Below are positions 52,678 to 62,763 of a stretch of 64,000 nt of DNA, piece by piece. The stretch is taken from the NCBI GenBank assembly GCA_036002485.1, contig DASYTI010000033.1, forward strand, positions 42,030 to 106,029, read 5' to 3'. The DNA is from Candidatus Methylomirabilota bacterium. Its GTDB lineage: Bacteria > Methylomirabilota > Methylomirabilia > Rokubacteriales > CSP1-6. The notes beneath the pieces were generated by a model. It saw only the letters and a program-made list of their open reading frames with translations, was not told the DNA's origin and searched no databases. The translations under genes were made by a program, and so were the position numbers. Numbering within the stretch: position 1 is the stretch's first letter; the number at the start of each line of letters is the position of its first letter.

Positions 52678-53445
52678 GTCACGGCTGAGCTCCTCGCCGT
52701 CACCAGCATCACCAAGCGCTTCGGCGGCGTCGAGGCGCTCGCCGGGTGCACCCTCTCCGTTGGCGAAGGTTCCATCACGGGTCTCATCGGGCCGAACGGC
52801 GCGGGCAAGACAACGCTCTTCAACGTGATCAGCGGCCTCACCCCGGCCGACGGCGGCCAGATCCGTCTGGGCACCGATCGTCTCGACGGGCTTCCCGCGC
52901 ACGCCATCGCCCGGCGAGGCGTCGGGCGCACCTTCCAGATCCCGCGTCCACTCGGGCGGATGACCGTGCTGGAGAACGTGCTCGTCTACGCCCACGATCA
53001 GCCGGGCGAAAGGCTCGCCCGCGTGTTCACGGCGCCGAAGCGCGTGAGGGCCGAGGAGAACCACGCGCGCGAGCGCGCGCATGCGTTGCTCGAGTCCGTG
53101 GAGCTCGCGCATCTCGCGGCCGCGCGGGCGGAGACGCTTTCCGGCGGCCAGAAGAAGCTGCTCGAGCTCGCGCGAGCGCTCATGAGCGATCCCCGCATCA
53201 TCCTGCTCGACGAACCCGGCGCCGGCGTGAACCCGACGCTGATGCGGTCGCTCGTCGAGGCGATCCAGGCGCTCCGGGCGGCCGGGCGGACGTTCCTCCT
53301 GATCGAGCACGACATGGATCTCGTCACCGAGCTCTGCGATCCGGTCATCGTGATGGCCCAGGGGCGCAAGCTCATGGAGGCCCCGTTCGCGGAGGTCCGG
53401 CACGATGCGCGGGTGCTCGAAGCCTATCTCGGGACAGCCCGGTGA
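52678..53445 (+). CDS. livG: Branched-chain amino-acid-type ABC transporter ATPase LivG, no standard start codon
   Basis: About 255 residues: AELLAVTSITKRFGGVEALAGCTLSV, Walker A GPNGAGKTT, signature LSGGQKKLLELARAL, Walker B IILLDEPGAG and switch His in LIEHDMDLV. The reading frame is open from the TGA at 52612 but has no ATG, GTG or TTG before Walker A; the first (GTG 52825) would remove it. The homologous start falls at GTC 52678/ACG 52681, behind GGGGGA. A one-base change from GTG, a frame error nearby (ATG 52643 is in another frame) or a rare start codon are possible. Confidence 0.8.
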   Translation, partial: VTAELLAVTSITKRFGGVEALAGCTLSVGEGSITGLIGPNGAGKTTLFNVISGLTPADGGQIRLGTDRLDGLPAHAIARRGVGRTFQIPRPLGRMTVLENVLVYAHDQPGERLARVFTAPKRVRAEENHARERAHALLESVELAHLAAARAETLSGGQKKLLELARALMSDPRIILLDEPGAGVNPTLMRSLVEAIQALRAAGRTFLLIEHDMDLVTELCDPVIVMAQGRKLMEAPFAEVRHDARVLEAYLGTAR

Positions 53446-54149
53446 CCGCGCTTCTCGAGGTGCACGATCTTTCCGCCGGCTACGGCGACAACGACATCCT
53501 CCATGGTCTCTCGCTTCACGTCGACGACGGTGAGCTGGTCGCCGTCATCGGACCGAACGGGGCTGGAAAGTCGACCCTGCTGAAGACCCTGGCCGGGCTC
53601 GTGCGCCCGCGCTCCGGGCACATCGCGCTGGGCGGCGCCGACATCACGGGCGCGGGCAGCCAGCGCATCGTGGCGAGCGGGCTTTGCTACGTGCCCCAGG
53701 AGGCAAACGTGTTTGCGTCGCTCAGCGTGTGGGAGAACCTCACCATCGGCGCCTGGACGGCTCCCGGAGCGTTGAGCGAGCGGGCCCGGGCCGTCGTCGA
53801 GCTCTTCCCCGTCCTCGCCGAGCGCCGGCGCGCCCGGGCGGGAACGCTGTCGGGCGGTGAGCGACAGATGCTCGCGATGGCCATGGCCCTCATGGTGGAG
53901 CCTCGCTTGCTCCTCCTCGACGAGCCGTCGGCGGGGCTCGCGCCCGCCCTCCAGCGCCTGGTGTTCGACCGCGTTCGCGAGATCAACGCGCGCGGGCTCG
54001 GCATCCTCCTCGTGGAGCAGAACGCGCGCGAGTCGCTCGCGCTCTGCCAACGAGCGTATGTCCTCGCCATGGGTCGGGTTCGCGCCGAAGGGCCGGGCGG
54101 GGTGCTTCGCGATGACCCGGAGATCCGACGTCTCTATCTCGGCGGCTGA
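53442..54149 (+). CDS. livF: Branched-chain amino-acid-type ABC transporter ATPase LivF
   Basis: A 235-residue ATPase with Walker A GPNGAGKST, Q-loop YVPQEANVF, signature LSGGERQM, Walker B LLLLDEPSAGLAP and LLVEQNARE, typical of LivF. GTG 53442 overlaps the livG stop (GTGA). It is the second ATPase of the importer made of this operon. Confidence 0.93.
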   Translation: MTALLEVHDLSAGYGDNDILHGLSLHVDDGELVAVIGPNGAGKSTLLKTLAGLVRPRSGHIALGGADITGAGSQRIVASGLCYVPQEANVFASLSVWENLTIGAWTAPGALSERARAVVELFPVLAERRRARAGTLSGGERQMLAMAMALMVEPRLLLLDEPSAGLAPALQRLVFDRVREINARGLGILLVEQNARESLALCQRAYVLAMGRVRAEGPGGVLRDDPEIRRLYLGG

Positions 54150-54169
54150 CCTCACAGGGAGATCCAGAC

Positions 54170-55384
54170 ATGACGACGATGACACGGCGTGAACTCTTGA
54201 AAGCTTCAGGAACGGCCGGACTGGTGCTGGGCGCGCCAGCCATCCTCTCGGCGCAATCGAAGGAGCCCATCCCCATCGGGACCTTGTGTCCCCTCACGGG
54301 CGCCGGCGGCTCGTACGGTCCCGATATGCAGCGGGCGGTGGTGGCGGTCGTCGAGCGGATCAACAAGGCCGGGGGGATCAACGGCCGGCCCGTCCAGCTC
54401 TTCCACGAGGACGACCAGACGAACGCCGAGGCCGGGGTGCGCGCCGCGCGCAAGCTGATCGACGTCAACAGGGTGGTGGCCATCGTCTCCACGTGGGCCT
54501 CCGCGGTGACCCTGGCCGTCAAGCCGCTCTGTGTCGAGGCGAAGGTCTTCGTCATCGGCGTGTCGGGCGCGGACAGCGTGACCCAGGGAGATCACAAGGG
54601 CTACATCGCGCGCACCCAGCCGAACACGCAGCTCCAGGGGCGCATGTACGCGAAGTTCGTCGTGACCAAGAAGGAGTGGAAGCGGGTCGCCTATATGGCG
54701 CTCCAAACCCCGTACGCCCAGTCCTTCGGCGACGCCTTCGCGGGCGTGCTGAAGGCGGCCGGCCTGACGATCACCGACAGCCTGATCTACGAGGACAAGA
54801 AGCCCTCGTATCGCAGCGAGGTCACGCGGGTGCTCGCCACCAACCCCGACCTGATCATGCTCGAGGGCTACACCCCCGACTCCGTCGTCATGGCGAAGGA
54901 CATCTACAAGGCCGCCTACAAGGGCGCCATCCTCGGGCCAAGCTTCGCCATCAACGCGAAGTTCATCGAGGGCGTGGGCGCCGAAGTGGCGGAGGGAATC
55001 TGGAACATGGACCGGGCGCCGCTGTTCGACTCGCCGGCCTACAAGGAATTCTCCGCCGCGGTGCCGCGGGGGGACGGCAGCCCGTACCCGCCGCAGGCGT
55101 GGGATCAGATGACGCTCGTCGCGCTGGCCCTCGCGGCCGCCAAGGGCGAGGTGTCGGGAACGGTGATCAAGGACCATCTGCGGACGGTTTCGAACCCGCC
55201 GGGCACCGTCGTGTATTCCTTCGCCGAGGGCGCGAAGCTCCTGAGCGAGGGAAAGAAGATCAACTACGAGGGCGCGTCGGGTTCGTGCGACTTCGATCAG
55301 ATCGGTGACATCCTCTCGGCCCCCTTCAGCGTCCAGCAAGTGCAAAAGGGCAAGTCCGAGCGTGTGATGATCATCAATCCCTGA
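54170..55384 (+). CDS. Branched-chain amino-acid-type ABC substrate-binding protein
   Basis: A 404-residue periplasmic binding protein of the Leu/Ile/Val-binding family. It begins with a Tat-like signal (TRRELLKASGTAGLVLGAPAIL, about 5-26) and continues with IPIGTLCPLTGAGGSYGPDMQRAVVAVVERINKAGGINGRPVQL (about 34-76) and LEGYTPDSVVMAKDIY. Soil relatives bind aromatic acids, amides or urea as well as amino acids, so the ligand is open. Gene order G-F-K-H-M differs from E. coli. Confidence 0.88.
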   Translation: MTTMTRRELLKASGTAGLVLGAPAILSAQSKEPIPIGTLCPLTGAGGSYGPDMQRAVVAVVERINKAGGINGRPVQLFHEDDQTNAEAGVRAARKLIDVNRVVAIVSTWASAVTLAVKPLCVEAKVFVIGVSGADSVTQGDHKGYIARTQPNTQLQGRMYAKFVVTKKEWKRVAYMALQTPYAQSFGDAFAGVLKAAGLTITDSLIYEDKKPSYRSEVTRVLATNPDLIMLEGYTPDSVVMAKDIYKAAYKGAILGPSFAINAKFIEGVGAEVAEGIWNMDRAPLFDSPAYKEFSAAVPRGDGSPYPPQAWDQMTLVALALAAAKGEVSGTVIKDHLRTVSNPPGTVVYSFAEGAKLLSEGKKINYEGASGSCDFDQIGDILSAPFSVQQVQKGKSERVMIINP

Positions 55385-55398
55385 CGGTCCCCTCGGGG

Positions 55399-56259
55399 AT
55401 GCCGCCCATCGCGCAGTACGTCTTCAACGGCATCGTGACGGGCGGCATCCTCGCTCTTCCCGCGGTCGCCTTCTCGCTCCTCTGGCGACTCCTGCGCTTT
55501 CCGAACTTCGCCGTCAGCACGTACCTCACGGTGGGCGCCTACGTCGCGCTGGTGCTGAACCACGGCGTGCGCGCATCGATCGAGCTGGCCTGGCTCGGCG
55601 CGCTCGTGGTGACCGGCGCCGTCGCGCTCGTCGTCGACCGCATCGCGTTCCGGCCGATGCGCGATCGGCGTCCCTTCTCGCTGGCCATCGCGTCGATCGG
55701 CGTCGCCTTCGTTCTCGAGAACGTCGTGCGCTTCGTGTGGGGCAACGATTTTCGGAGCTTCGACGTGCCGGTCACGCGCGGCATGAGCGTGGCCGGGCTC
55801 CGCGTCGGCCGCGAGCAGCTCCTCATCCTCGGCGTCGCGGTGGTCTTGATGGCGCTTGCCCAGGCGTTTCTGCTCCGGACCCGGCTCGGCATCGCCATGC
55901 GCGCCACCGCCGACAATCCGCTGCTCGCCGCGGTCAAGGGCGTGCCCACCGAACGCGTGATCGCGCTCGCCACCCTGGGGGGCGGCGGGCTCGCGGGCGG
56001 GGCCGGGGTGTTCCTCGGCCTCGACGCCAGCATCGATCCCCTGATGGGCGGTGGCCTCATCATCTCGGTCTTCGCCGCCGCCATCCTCGGGGGCATCGGC
56101 TCGGCGCCGGGGGCGCTCGCCGGCGCCTTGATCGTCGGCATCATGGAAGAGGTCGGGATGCTCGTGGTCCCGCCGACGTACAAGACGGCGATCGGCTTCA
56201 CGATCATTCTCGCCGTGCTGCTCGTGAGGCCAACCGGCCTCGCCGGCGCGCGATCGTGA
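55399..56259 (+). CDS. livH: Branched-chain amino-acid-type ABC permease LivH
   Basis: A 286-residue permease with about eight membrane helices. IASIGVAFVLENVVRFVWG, LRTRLGIAMRATADNPLLAAVKGVPTERVI and the C-terminal AAILGGIGSAPGALAGALIVGIMEEVG are family signatures. ATG 55399, 14 bases after the binding-protein stop, with a GGGGATG context. Confidence 0.9.
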   Translation: MPPIAQYVFNGIVTGGILALPAVAFSLLWRLLRFPNFAVSTYLTVGAYVALVLNHGVRASIELAWLGALVVTGAVALVVDRIAFRPMRDRRPFSLAIASIGVAFVLENVVRFVWGNDFRSFDVPVTRGMSVAGLRVGREQLLILGVAVVLMALAQAFLLRTRLGIAMRATADNPLLAAVKGVPTERVIALATLGGGGLAGGAGVFLGLDASIDPLMGGGLIISVFAAAILGGIGSAPGALAGALIVGIMEEVGMLVVPPTYKTAIGFTIILAVLLVRPTGLAGARS

Positions 56260-56269
56260 GCGCGCGCAA

Positions 56270-57157
56270 GTGATCGCCTATCTCACCGCCATCGCGACGC
56301 TCGTCGGCATCCGCGCCGTGCTGACCCTCGGCCTGAACGTCCAATGGGGCCTGACCGGGCTCGTGAACCTCGGCGCCGTCGCGTTCTTCGCCGTCGGCGC
56401 CTATACGTCCGCCCTGCTGGCCGTGGGGGGGACGCCGCTCGCCCTCGCGTGGCCCGCCGCGGTCGGGATGGCCACGGCGGCCGGGGCCGGGCTGGCCATG
56501 GTTGCCCTGCGACTCAGAGAGGACTACCTCGCCATCGTCACCCTCGGCTTCGGCGAGGTCTTGCGGCTGTTCCTCCTGAACGAGGCGTGGCTCACGCACG
56601 GCGCCAACGGTGTGACGGCGATCCCGCGCCCGCTCCACGCGCAGTTCACCCGGCACTACGACGTGTTTTACCTCGCCCTCGTGCTCGTGGTGGTCGCGCT
56701 CGTCTACGCCGCCCTCGAGCGCCTGCGTCGGTCGCCGTTCGGCCGCGTGCTCCGCGCCATCCGCGAGGACGAGATCGTCGCCGCCGTCGCGGGCAAGCCC
56801 GTCTTCCGGTTCAAGGTCCAAGCTTTCGCGCTCGGCGCGAGCATCGGGGGACTCGCGGGCATTCTCTTCGCGCACTATCTCGCGTACGTCGAGCCGAACA
56901 TGTTCCTGCCCCAGGAAAGCCTGTTCGTCTGGCTCGCCCTCATCCTCGGGGGCAGCGGCAACAATCGCGGCGCTCTCCTCGGCTCGGTGGTGCTCCTCGG
57001 TCTTCTCGAAGGCAGCCGATTCGCAAAGGACGTGATCCCGTTCCTGACGGGCGTGCGACTCGCCGCGGCGCAGCAGATTCTCGTCGGCGTGGTTCTCGTG
57101 GTGTTGATGGTCCGGCGTCCCGAGGGATTGCTGCCGGAGAAGCCGGGTTCGGACTAA
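56270..57157 (+). CDS. livM: Branched-chain amino-acid-type ABC permease LivM
   Basis: A 295-residue permease. LGLNVQWGLTGLVNLGAVAFFAVGAYTSALL, LREDYLAIVTLGFGEVLRLF and RSPFGRVLRAIREDEIVAAVAGKPVFRFKVQAFALGA are classic LivM elements. GTG start ten bases after livH; it is followed 23 bases later by the dehydrogenase gene. Confidence 0.9.
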   Translation: MIAYLTAIATLVGIRAVLTLGLNVQWGLTGLVNLGAVAFFAVGAYTSALLAVGGTPLALAWPAAVGMATAAGAGLAMVALRLREDYLAIVTLGFGEVLRLFLLNEAWLTHGANGVTAIPRPLHAQFTRHYDVFYLALVLVVVALVYAALERLRRSPFGRVLRAIREDEIVAAVAGKPVFRFKVQAFALGASIGGLAGILFAHYLAYVEPNMFLPQESLFVWLALILGGSGNNRGALLGSVVLLGLLEGSRFAKDVIPFLTGVRLAAAQQILVGVVLVVLMVRRPEGLLPEKPGSD

Positions 57158-57180
57158 GGGTTCAGACCAAGGAGGATGCG

Positions 57181-58074
57181 ATGCGGGTAGGATTCATTGG
57201 CTTGGGGAACATGGGGGGGCCGCTGGCGAGCTTCGTGCTCAAGGCGGGGTTCTCGCTCGCGGTCCACGACATCAGGAGAGAGGCGGCGGCCGCGCTGCTC
57301 GAACAGGGGGCGATCTGGACCGACTCTCCCGCGGAGGTGGCCGCCCGATGCGATGTGATCTGCACGTGCGTGCCCGGCCCCCTGGAGATGCAAGCCGTCA
57401 CCCTCGGGGTTAGAGGGATTCTGGAGGGCGTGAAACCAGGCGCCGTGGTGATCGACCATACGACGAACGCCCCTGGCCTCGTGCGGGAGGTCGGCGGCGC
57501 GCTGGAGGCGCGCGGCGCGCACCTGCTCGACGCGCCCCTCGACGGCGGACGCGAAGGCGCCCTCGAGGGGCAGCTCACCCTGTTCGTCGGTGGCGACGAG
57601 GCCATCCTGCGCCGAGTGAAGCCGGTGCTCGACACGTTTTCCCGGAGCGTGGTGTGGGTCGGCGAGCTGGGGGCGGGGTCGGTCACCAAGATCGTCCACA
57701 ACGCCCTGGCCATGAGCATCGATCTGCTGCTCGCGGAGTGCCTGACCCTCGGCGCGAAAGCCGGCGTCGCCGTCCCTCGCCTCGTCGAGGCGTTCCGCGA
57801 GGGGTGCATCGTGAGCAACAACATGACCTTCACGAAGCGCATGCCTGCCACGCTCTTCCGCGGAGATTTCGCCGCCCGGTTCGCGCTGGCTCTCGCGTAC
57901 AAGGACTTCCGGCTCGCCGGTGATCTCGCGACGCAGCACGGGGTGCCCACCCGCTTGCTCGACCTCTGTCAGCTGGAGCTGCTGGAGGCCATGAATCGCG
58001 GGTGGGGCGATCAGGACCGCACGAAGGCCTCGACGCTCCAGGAGGAGCGCGCCGGCGTGAAGCTGAGAATGTAG
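57181..58074 (+). CDS. 3-hydroxyisobutyrate / tartronate-semialdehyde-type dehydrogenase
   Basis: A 297-residue beta-hydroxyacid dehydrogenase. Rossmann motif GFIGLGNMGGPLASFVL, substrate motif LLDAPLDGGREGA and catalytic Lys in GAGSVTKIVHNALAM are intact. AAGGAGG sits just upstream of ATG 57181, and the frame upstream is the livM shadow. It is the last gene of the importer operon, so its substrate is probably derived from the imported compound. Confidence 0.87.
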   Translation: MRVGFIGLGNMGGPLASFVLKAGFSLAVHDIRREAAAALLEQGAIWTDSPAEVAARCDVICTCVPGPLEMQAVTLGVRGILEGVKPGAVVIDHTTNAPGLVREVGGALEARGAHLLDAPLDGGREGALEGQLTLFVGGDEAILRRVKPVLDTFSRSVVWVGELGAGSVTKIVHNALAMSIDLLLAECLTLGAKAGVAVPRLVEAFREGCIVSNNMTFTKRMPATLFRGDFAARFALALAYKDFRLAGDLATQHGVPTRLLDLCQLELLEAMNRGWGDQDRTKASTLQEERAGVKLRM

Positions 58075-58076
58075 AC

Positions 58077-59321
58077 CTACCGCGCGGAGATCGACCCCGG
58101 CATGGTGGCCCGCCGCGCTTCTTCCGGCTCCGGCCGCGCCACCGGCATGCCCCGGCGGCCAAGCTTCGACTTGTCCATCGAGTAGAAATTCAGGCTGTTA
58201 TCGAGCAGCATCTTGCGCTTGGCGGAGTCGGGAACGTCTTTCCGCCCGAGGAGTGTCGCCACCGTCCCGGGATAAGGATTGCCGTCGTGCCCCCGCTCCC
58301 CGACGAACAGCGCGTCGAAGTGGAGATAGTCGGAGGCGAACAGCATGGCGTCCTCGCCGACGTGGTCGAGGAAGAACGGGATGAACTCGTCGCCGGGCTC
58401 GCAGCTGAAGAACACGCGGCCCCCCTTGACGTACTCGCTGGGCTTCGCCGAGATGTGCGCCCACCGCTCGGGCGCCACCTCGTTGTACTCGTCCATGCGG
58501 TGCATCCAGTAGGGCACCCATCCCGCGCCCGCTTCCAGGAACGCGACCTTCAGCCGGCTGAACCGCTCCAGCACCCCGCCCGTGATGATGTTGGAGCACG
58601 CGAGCATCTGCGCGAAGGTGTGGGCCATGTGCGAGGCTTCGAGCATGTGGTCCGGCCGGTTGATGTCGAAATAGCTCCGGAACAACGACGGCAGGGCAGG
58701 ACCGTGGACGGCGATGGGCACGTTCAATCGCTCCGCTTCCGCCCAGAAGGGCGAGAGCCGCGCGTCACTCAGCAACGTGTCTTCTCGCACGGTGCACCCG
58801 ATCTGGATGCCCACCATGTTCAATCGGCTCGTCGCCCGGCGCATCTCCTCGATGGCGCCTTCCACGTCCTGGAGCGCCACAAGACCGATGCCTTTGAGCC
58901 GCTGGGGGCACACCTCGCAGTAGTCGTACAGCCAATCGTTGTACGCGCGGGCCCGTGCCGCGGCGAAGCCCGCGTCGTGGGTGACGGTCAGCGGCAGCTC
59001 GTCGGTGGGATAGATGACGGCCACATCGATCTGGTCGCGGTCCATGTCGGCCAGGCGAGCCCAGGGATTGTAGGTCCCCATCCGACGATAGTGAATGGCC
59101 TTGCCGTGCGGCGCGGGCAGGTTGCCATTGACCCCCACGAATCCGCACTCCGTGTCGGGTCCCCAGACCTTGCCGTCCACGAGACGAACGATGTTGCCCC
59201 GGGACACCTGGGTATAGACGGGACGCCGCTCGCGGTACTTCGGATCGATCCGCTCGTAGGTCTCGTTGACCTCGATCACGTGTCCGTCGCCGTCGATCAC
59301 CAGATCGGGTCGGTCGGTCAT
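58077..59321 (-). CDS. Amidohydrolase-2 family metal-dependent hydrolase/decarboxylase
   Basis: A 414-residue TIM-barrel enzyme of the ACMS-decarboxylase/uracil-5-carboxylate-like group. Expected landmarks are the first strand VIDGDGHVIEVNE (the DGH form of the DxH motif), VPIAVHGPALP, VAFLEAGAGWVPYWMHRMDE and MLFASDYLHFDA with the metal Asp. It is convergent with the dehydrogenase, two bases between stops, and no terminator is visible there. Many paralogues occur in soil bacteria, and the substrate is unknown. Confidence 0.82.
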   Translation of the reverse strand: MTDRPDLVIDGDGHVIEVNETYERIDPKYRERRPVYTQVSRGNIVRLVDGKVWGPDTECGFVGVNGNLPAPHGKAIHYRRMGTYNPWARLADMDRDQIDVAVIYPTDELPLTVTHDAGFAAARARAYNDWLYDYCEVCPQRLKGIGLVALQDVEGAIEEMRRATSRLNMVGIQIGCTVREDTLLSDARLSPFWAEAERLNVPIAVHGPALPSLFRSYFDINRPDHMLEASHMAHTFAQMLACSNIITGGVLERFSRLKVAFLEAGAGWVPYWMHRMDEYNEVAPERWAHISAKPSEYVKGGRVFFSCEPGDEFIPFFLDHVGEDAMLFASDYLHFDALFVGERGHDGNPYPGTVATLLGRKDVPDSAKRKMLLDNSLNFYSMDKSKLGRRGMPVARPEPEEARRATMPGSISAR

Positions 59322-59413
59322 GGCATGCTCCTTTTCGGTTCTCGCCGATCGCTACCGGGCTGCGCCGCAGGCCGGTGAAGTGCCGCGAGTATACCGCCCC
59401 GCCGGAAGACCGT

Positions 59414-60076
59414 TCAAGGCTGGGATACCAGCCAGGCGCGGGCTTGGGCAAGAGCCTTGGCCCGATGGCTGACCCGATTCTTCTCCTCGGGCGCCAGCTC
59501 CGCGAAGCTCCGACCCAGGGGCGGGTAGAAGAAGAGCGGGTCGTACCCGAAGCCTCCCTCCCCTCGGGGGGACTCGAGCAGGACGCCCTCGACCACTCCT
59601 TCGACTGAGGCTTCCTGGCGTCGATGCGGGCAGACGACGGCGATGAGACATCGGAACCGCGCCGTCCGGCGCTCCCTCGGCACGCCCGCCAGCGCCCTCA
59701 GCATGACCTGGCAACGCTCGGGATCGCTGAGACCCGGACCGCCATATCGCGCGGAGAGCACGCCCGGACCTCCCCCCAGGGCATCCACTTCGATCCCGGA
59801 ATCGTCTGCCAGCGCGAGCTCGCCCGTCGCCGTGGCGACCGCACGGGCCTTGTCCCGCGCATTGGCGGCATAGGAGATCTCGCCCTCTGGAGGCAGGACA
59901 ATCCCCGGGAAATCGCCGAGACTCAGGATACGGAACGGGATGCCGGCGAGCAGGGCGGCCATCTCGCGCGCCTTGGCGTGGTTGGCCGTGGCGAGGACGA
60001 GCGGACGCTCAGAGGCCGAAGGAGAGCTCGGCGCGCGCCTCGAGGACGCGTCGCTGTAGCGCGATGAGGCGGCCAA
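59414..60076 (-). CDS. rdgB: RdgB/HAM1 non-canonical purine NTP pyrophosphatase
   Basis: About 220 residues. The start [17 protein letters not shown] and the motifs [24 protein letters not shown] and [23 protein letters not shown] are diagnostic of ITP/XTP pyrophosphatase, which removes deaminated purine nucleotides. The only start in frame before the domain is TTG 60076, preceded by GAAGG, which overlaps rph by 68 bases; about 22 residues then precede the usual beginning. A non-standard start nearer 60010 is the alternative. Confidence 0.88.
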   Translation of the reverse strand: MAASSRYSDASSRRAPSSPSASERPLVLATANHAKAREMAALLAGIPFRILSLGDFPGIVLPPEGEISYAANARDKARAVATATGELALADDSGIEVDALGGGPGVLSARYGGPGLSDPERCQVMLRALAGVPRERRTARFRCLIAVVCPHRRQEASVEGVVEGVLLESPRGEGGFGYDPLFFYPPLGRSFAELAPEEKNRVSHRAKALAQARAWLVSQP

Positions 60077-60749
60077 TGCCGCCTTCGGCCAGGGCGAGCA
60101 TGGCGGTGAGGCGGTCGCGCCCGAACGGCGTCTGCTCTGCCGTTCCCTGCACCTCCACGAACGCGCCCGCCCCCGTCATGACCACGTTCATGTCCACTTC
60201 CGCCGACGAGTCCTCGACGTAGTTGAGGTCGAGCACGGGCGTGCCGTTGACGATGCCCACGCTGATGGCGGCCACGCAGTCGCGCACCGGAGAGCCCGGC
60301 AGCGTGCCTGCCTTGACGAGGGTGCCGATGGCATCGGCCACCGCGATGAAGCTCCCGGTGATGGCCGCCGTCCGCGTGCCTCCGTCCGCCTGGAGGACGT
60401 CGCAGTCCACCCACACCGTGCGCTCGCCCAGCTTGGCCATCTCGACCACGACCCTCAGCGAGCGCCCGACCAGCCGCTGGATCTCCTGCGAGCGGCCGCT
60501 CGGTCCGTTGCGCTCGCGGGTCATGCGCGTATTGGTCGAGCGCGGCAGCATGCCGTATTCAGCCGTCACCCAGCCCTTGCCCTGGCCCTTGAGAAAGGAC
60601 GGGACTTTCTCCTCGATGGAGGCCGTGCAGACGACCTTGGTATCGCCGAATTCGACGAGCACCGACCCTTCCGGATGCCTGAGGTAGTCGCGCGTCACCC
60701 GCACCGGACGGAGGTCGTCCGGCTGCCGCCCGTCGCTCCGCGCGCTCAT
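60009..60749 (-). CDS. rph: Ribonuclease PH
   Basis: A 246-residue phosphorolytic exoribonuclease that trims tRNA 3' ends. [58 protein letters not shown] (about 17-75), [37 protein letters not shown] and [21 protein letters not shown] are all standard. It starts four bases inside the end of the amidase gene and overlaps rdgB, so all three are one operon. Confidence 0.94.
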   Translation of the reverse strand: MSARSDGRQPDDLRPVRVTRDYLRHPEGSVLVEFGDTKVVCTASIEEKVPSFLKGQGKGWVTAEYGMLPRSTNTRMTRERNGPSGRSQEIQRLVGRSLRVVVEMAKLGERTVWVDCDVLQADGGTRTAAITGSFIAVADAIGTLVKAGTLPGSPVRDCVAAISVGIVNGTPVLDLNYVEDSSAEVDMNVVMTGAGAFVEVQGTAEQTPFGRDRLTAMLALAEGGIGRLIALQRRVLEARAELSFGL

Positions 60750-62287
60750 CGCGAGGTCCCGCTCTTGCCCGGCTCGGTCTGGACGGTCCGCACGCGCTGA
60801 TCGTACCGCCGCTTGTATTCCGCGAGGCCCACATAGATCGCCTTGGCCACCGCCTCGCGGTGCTCCACGGAGGCGAGCTTCTTTTCTTCCCGCGGATTCG
60901 TGAGGAAGCCGATCTCGATCAAGATGGCAGGCATGGCGGCGCCGCCCAGGACGTAGAAGCCCGCCTGCTTGACGCCCCGGTTGACGAGGCGGAGCGTGCG
61001 CGTGGTCGAGTCCAGCACGGTCTCGGCGAGGAAGCTCGACTCCTGCTGGAACTCGGACTGCGCCATGTCCCAGAGGATGCTCTTGAGCAGATCCGTCCTC
61101 TGACGCGACTGCGGGTTCTCGAGCTCGACCACGCCGTTCTCGATGGCCGCCGTCTGGCGTGCCTCATTGTCGGTCGCCTCCGAGGACAGGAAGTACACCT
61201 CCACCCCCTCCGACACCGACCGCGGGTGCGCGTTGGCGTGGATGGACACGAACAGATCGGCGCGCCGTTTATTGGCGAAATTGGTCCGTTCGCGCAATGG
61301 CACGAAGACGTCCGTGCTCCGAGTGAGGGCGACCTTGACCCCCAGCCCGTCCTCGACCATGCGGGCGGCGCGGCGCGTCACGTCGAGCACGACGTCTTTC
61401 TCCATGACGCCCGTGGGACCGGTGGCCCCGGGGTCGTGGCCGCCGTGGCCCGCGTCCATCACGATGAGCTGGAGGGGGGTGACGCCGCCATTGGTCTTGG
61501 GAGCGGCGCCACTCGCGCTCTCCTTCGGGCGGTAGATGTCCACGACGACCCGGAAGGGATCCTGGAGCGACGCGGTCTTGACGTCGGCCGCCCTGCTCTC
61601 CAGCACGATCCTGAGGAGGGCATCCGGTCCGGTCGCTTCGAGACGCACTTCTTTGACGAGCCCGTCATCGATCTCCTCGACGCGCACCCTCGGGACGGCC
61701 AGGCTGGACAGGCGCACGCGAATCTCTTTCTGACCGGGGGCGACGAGATAGGAAAGCTCCGCGCCTGCCTCGACGACGATTCGCGTGAAGGACGGGTACG
61801 AGCGGTATCGCAGCTCCTCGAACGGCACGCTGGCGTTGACGCGCTTGAGGCGCGGCCGGTTCTCCAGGGCCGCCATTGGTCGCGCCGCCGTGATGCCGGG
61901 GGCGAGCTTGCCGAGTCCCTTGGCGAGGAAGCCCTCCGGGATGAGCCAACCCTTGGCGGTGGCCCGCGCGGGCGCCTCGAGCGTGAGGGGTTCGCCCGCG
62001 ACGGTCAGTCGAGCCTGGTCCCGCGTGAACTGGGCCACCCGTTTCGACACCGTCAAGGTGGCGCGGGAGCCCTTGACGCTCCACGAACCCTTGAGCAGCC
62101 CCGCGAGGCGCTCGGCAGAGACGTACGAGCCGCCATCGTCCAAGCTCACGATAGTCAGCTGGCCGAGTGAACCTGCTTTGCCTCTTACCTCGACGGAGGC
62201 CGGGCGCGCGGGCGTCGCGCCCTCGACGGGAATCGCTCCCATGAGGACCGCGCACATGAAGAGCAGCGCTGCCGGCCATCGAGCCAT
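60746..62287 (-). CDS. N-acetylmuramoyl-L-alanine amidase, AmiC-type with AMIN domain
   Basis: A 513-residue exported cell-wall amidase. Signal peptide (about 1-27), a copper-amine-oxidase-like/AMIN N-terminal half (about 30-270), then an Amidase_3 domain (about 290-490) with zinc His in [15 protein letters not shown], Glu at EKDVVLDV, His in SIHANAHP and catalytic Glu in [14 protein letters not shown]. It cuts the lactyl-amide bond in septal peptidoglycan. ATG 62287 gives the clean signal peptide (AGAGG upstream); ATG 62314 is possible. Confidence 0.88.
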   Translation of the reverse strand: MARWPAALLFMCAVLMGAIPVEGATPARPASVEVRGKAGSLGQLTIVSLDDGGSYVSAERLAGLLKGSWSVKGSRATLTVSKRVAQFTRDQARLTVAGEPLTLEAPARATAKGWLIPEGFLAKGLGKLAPGITAARPMAALENRPRLKRVNASVPFEELRYRSYPSFTRIVVEAGAELSYLVAPGQKEIRVRLSSLAVPRVRVEEIDDGLVKEVRLEATGPDALLRIVLESRAADVKTASLQDPFRVVVDIYRPKESASGAAPKTNGGVTPLQLIVMDAGHGGHDPGATGPTGVMEKDVVLDVTRRAARMVEDGLGVKVALTRSTDVFVPLRERTNFANKRRADLFVSIHANAHPRSVSEGVEVYFLSSEATDNEARQTAAIENGVVELENPQSRQRTDLLKSILWDMAQSEFQQESSFLAETVLDSTTRTLRLVNRGVKQAGFYVLGGAAMPAILIEIGFLTNPREEKKLASVEHREAVAKAIYVGLAEYKRRYDQRVRTVQTEPGKSGTSR

Positions 62288-62405
62288 CGTGTCAAGCCTC
62301 TGCGGTTCGGTCATTCTACCAATCGCGGACAGGCGGGCAGGAGAAAGAAAACCGCCCTCCAGGGTCTCGGATCGGGCCCGGAGGGCGGCTCCCACAGCTC
62401 GGAAA

Positions 62406-62761
62406 TGGTGGAGGCGGTGGGCATCGAACCCACGTCCGGAAATCCTCAGCAACAGGCATCTACATCCATAGCCGGTTCTCTTGTGCTCTCGCCACCCCTC
62501 CCTCCAACCGGCTGGTTGTCAGGGCGGCCAGCTCCTTGAAGATCTCGCCCCTTGCCCAAGAGCGGGACTTGGGGCCAGTCACCGGAATATGACGTCCGAA
62601 CCCGGGCCCCGATGACTCGACCCGGAGGACGCTAGCGGGTGTTAGGCCGCCAGAGCTAGCTGAGTGTCGGCAGCTATAACCGTGCCCACAGTTTTACGAG
62701 GAGCGAGCACCTCGGGATGCCACCTGTGCGTCACTGATCCCCGTCGAAACCAGTCGCCCCC
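62406..62761 (-). ncRNA. ssrA: Transfer-messenger RNA (tmRNA)
   Basis: About 356 bases on the minus strand. The 5' end GGGGGCGACTGG pairs with the 3' CGCCTCCACCA end (one G-U pair); GGTTCGATGCCCACC is the T-arm. The reading frame at about 62672-62645 ends in TAA and gives the tag (A)ADTQLALAA, with the resume codon GCC. It rescues stalled ribosomes together with SmpB, encoded three bases upstream. Confidence 0.95.
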
Positions 62762-62763
62762 TT

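Noticed and set aside
52825..53445. GTG 52825 as the livG start
   Set aside because: It would delete Walker A (GPNGAGKTT), which is coded just upstream in the same frame, so the ATPase could not work.
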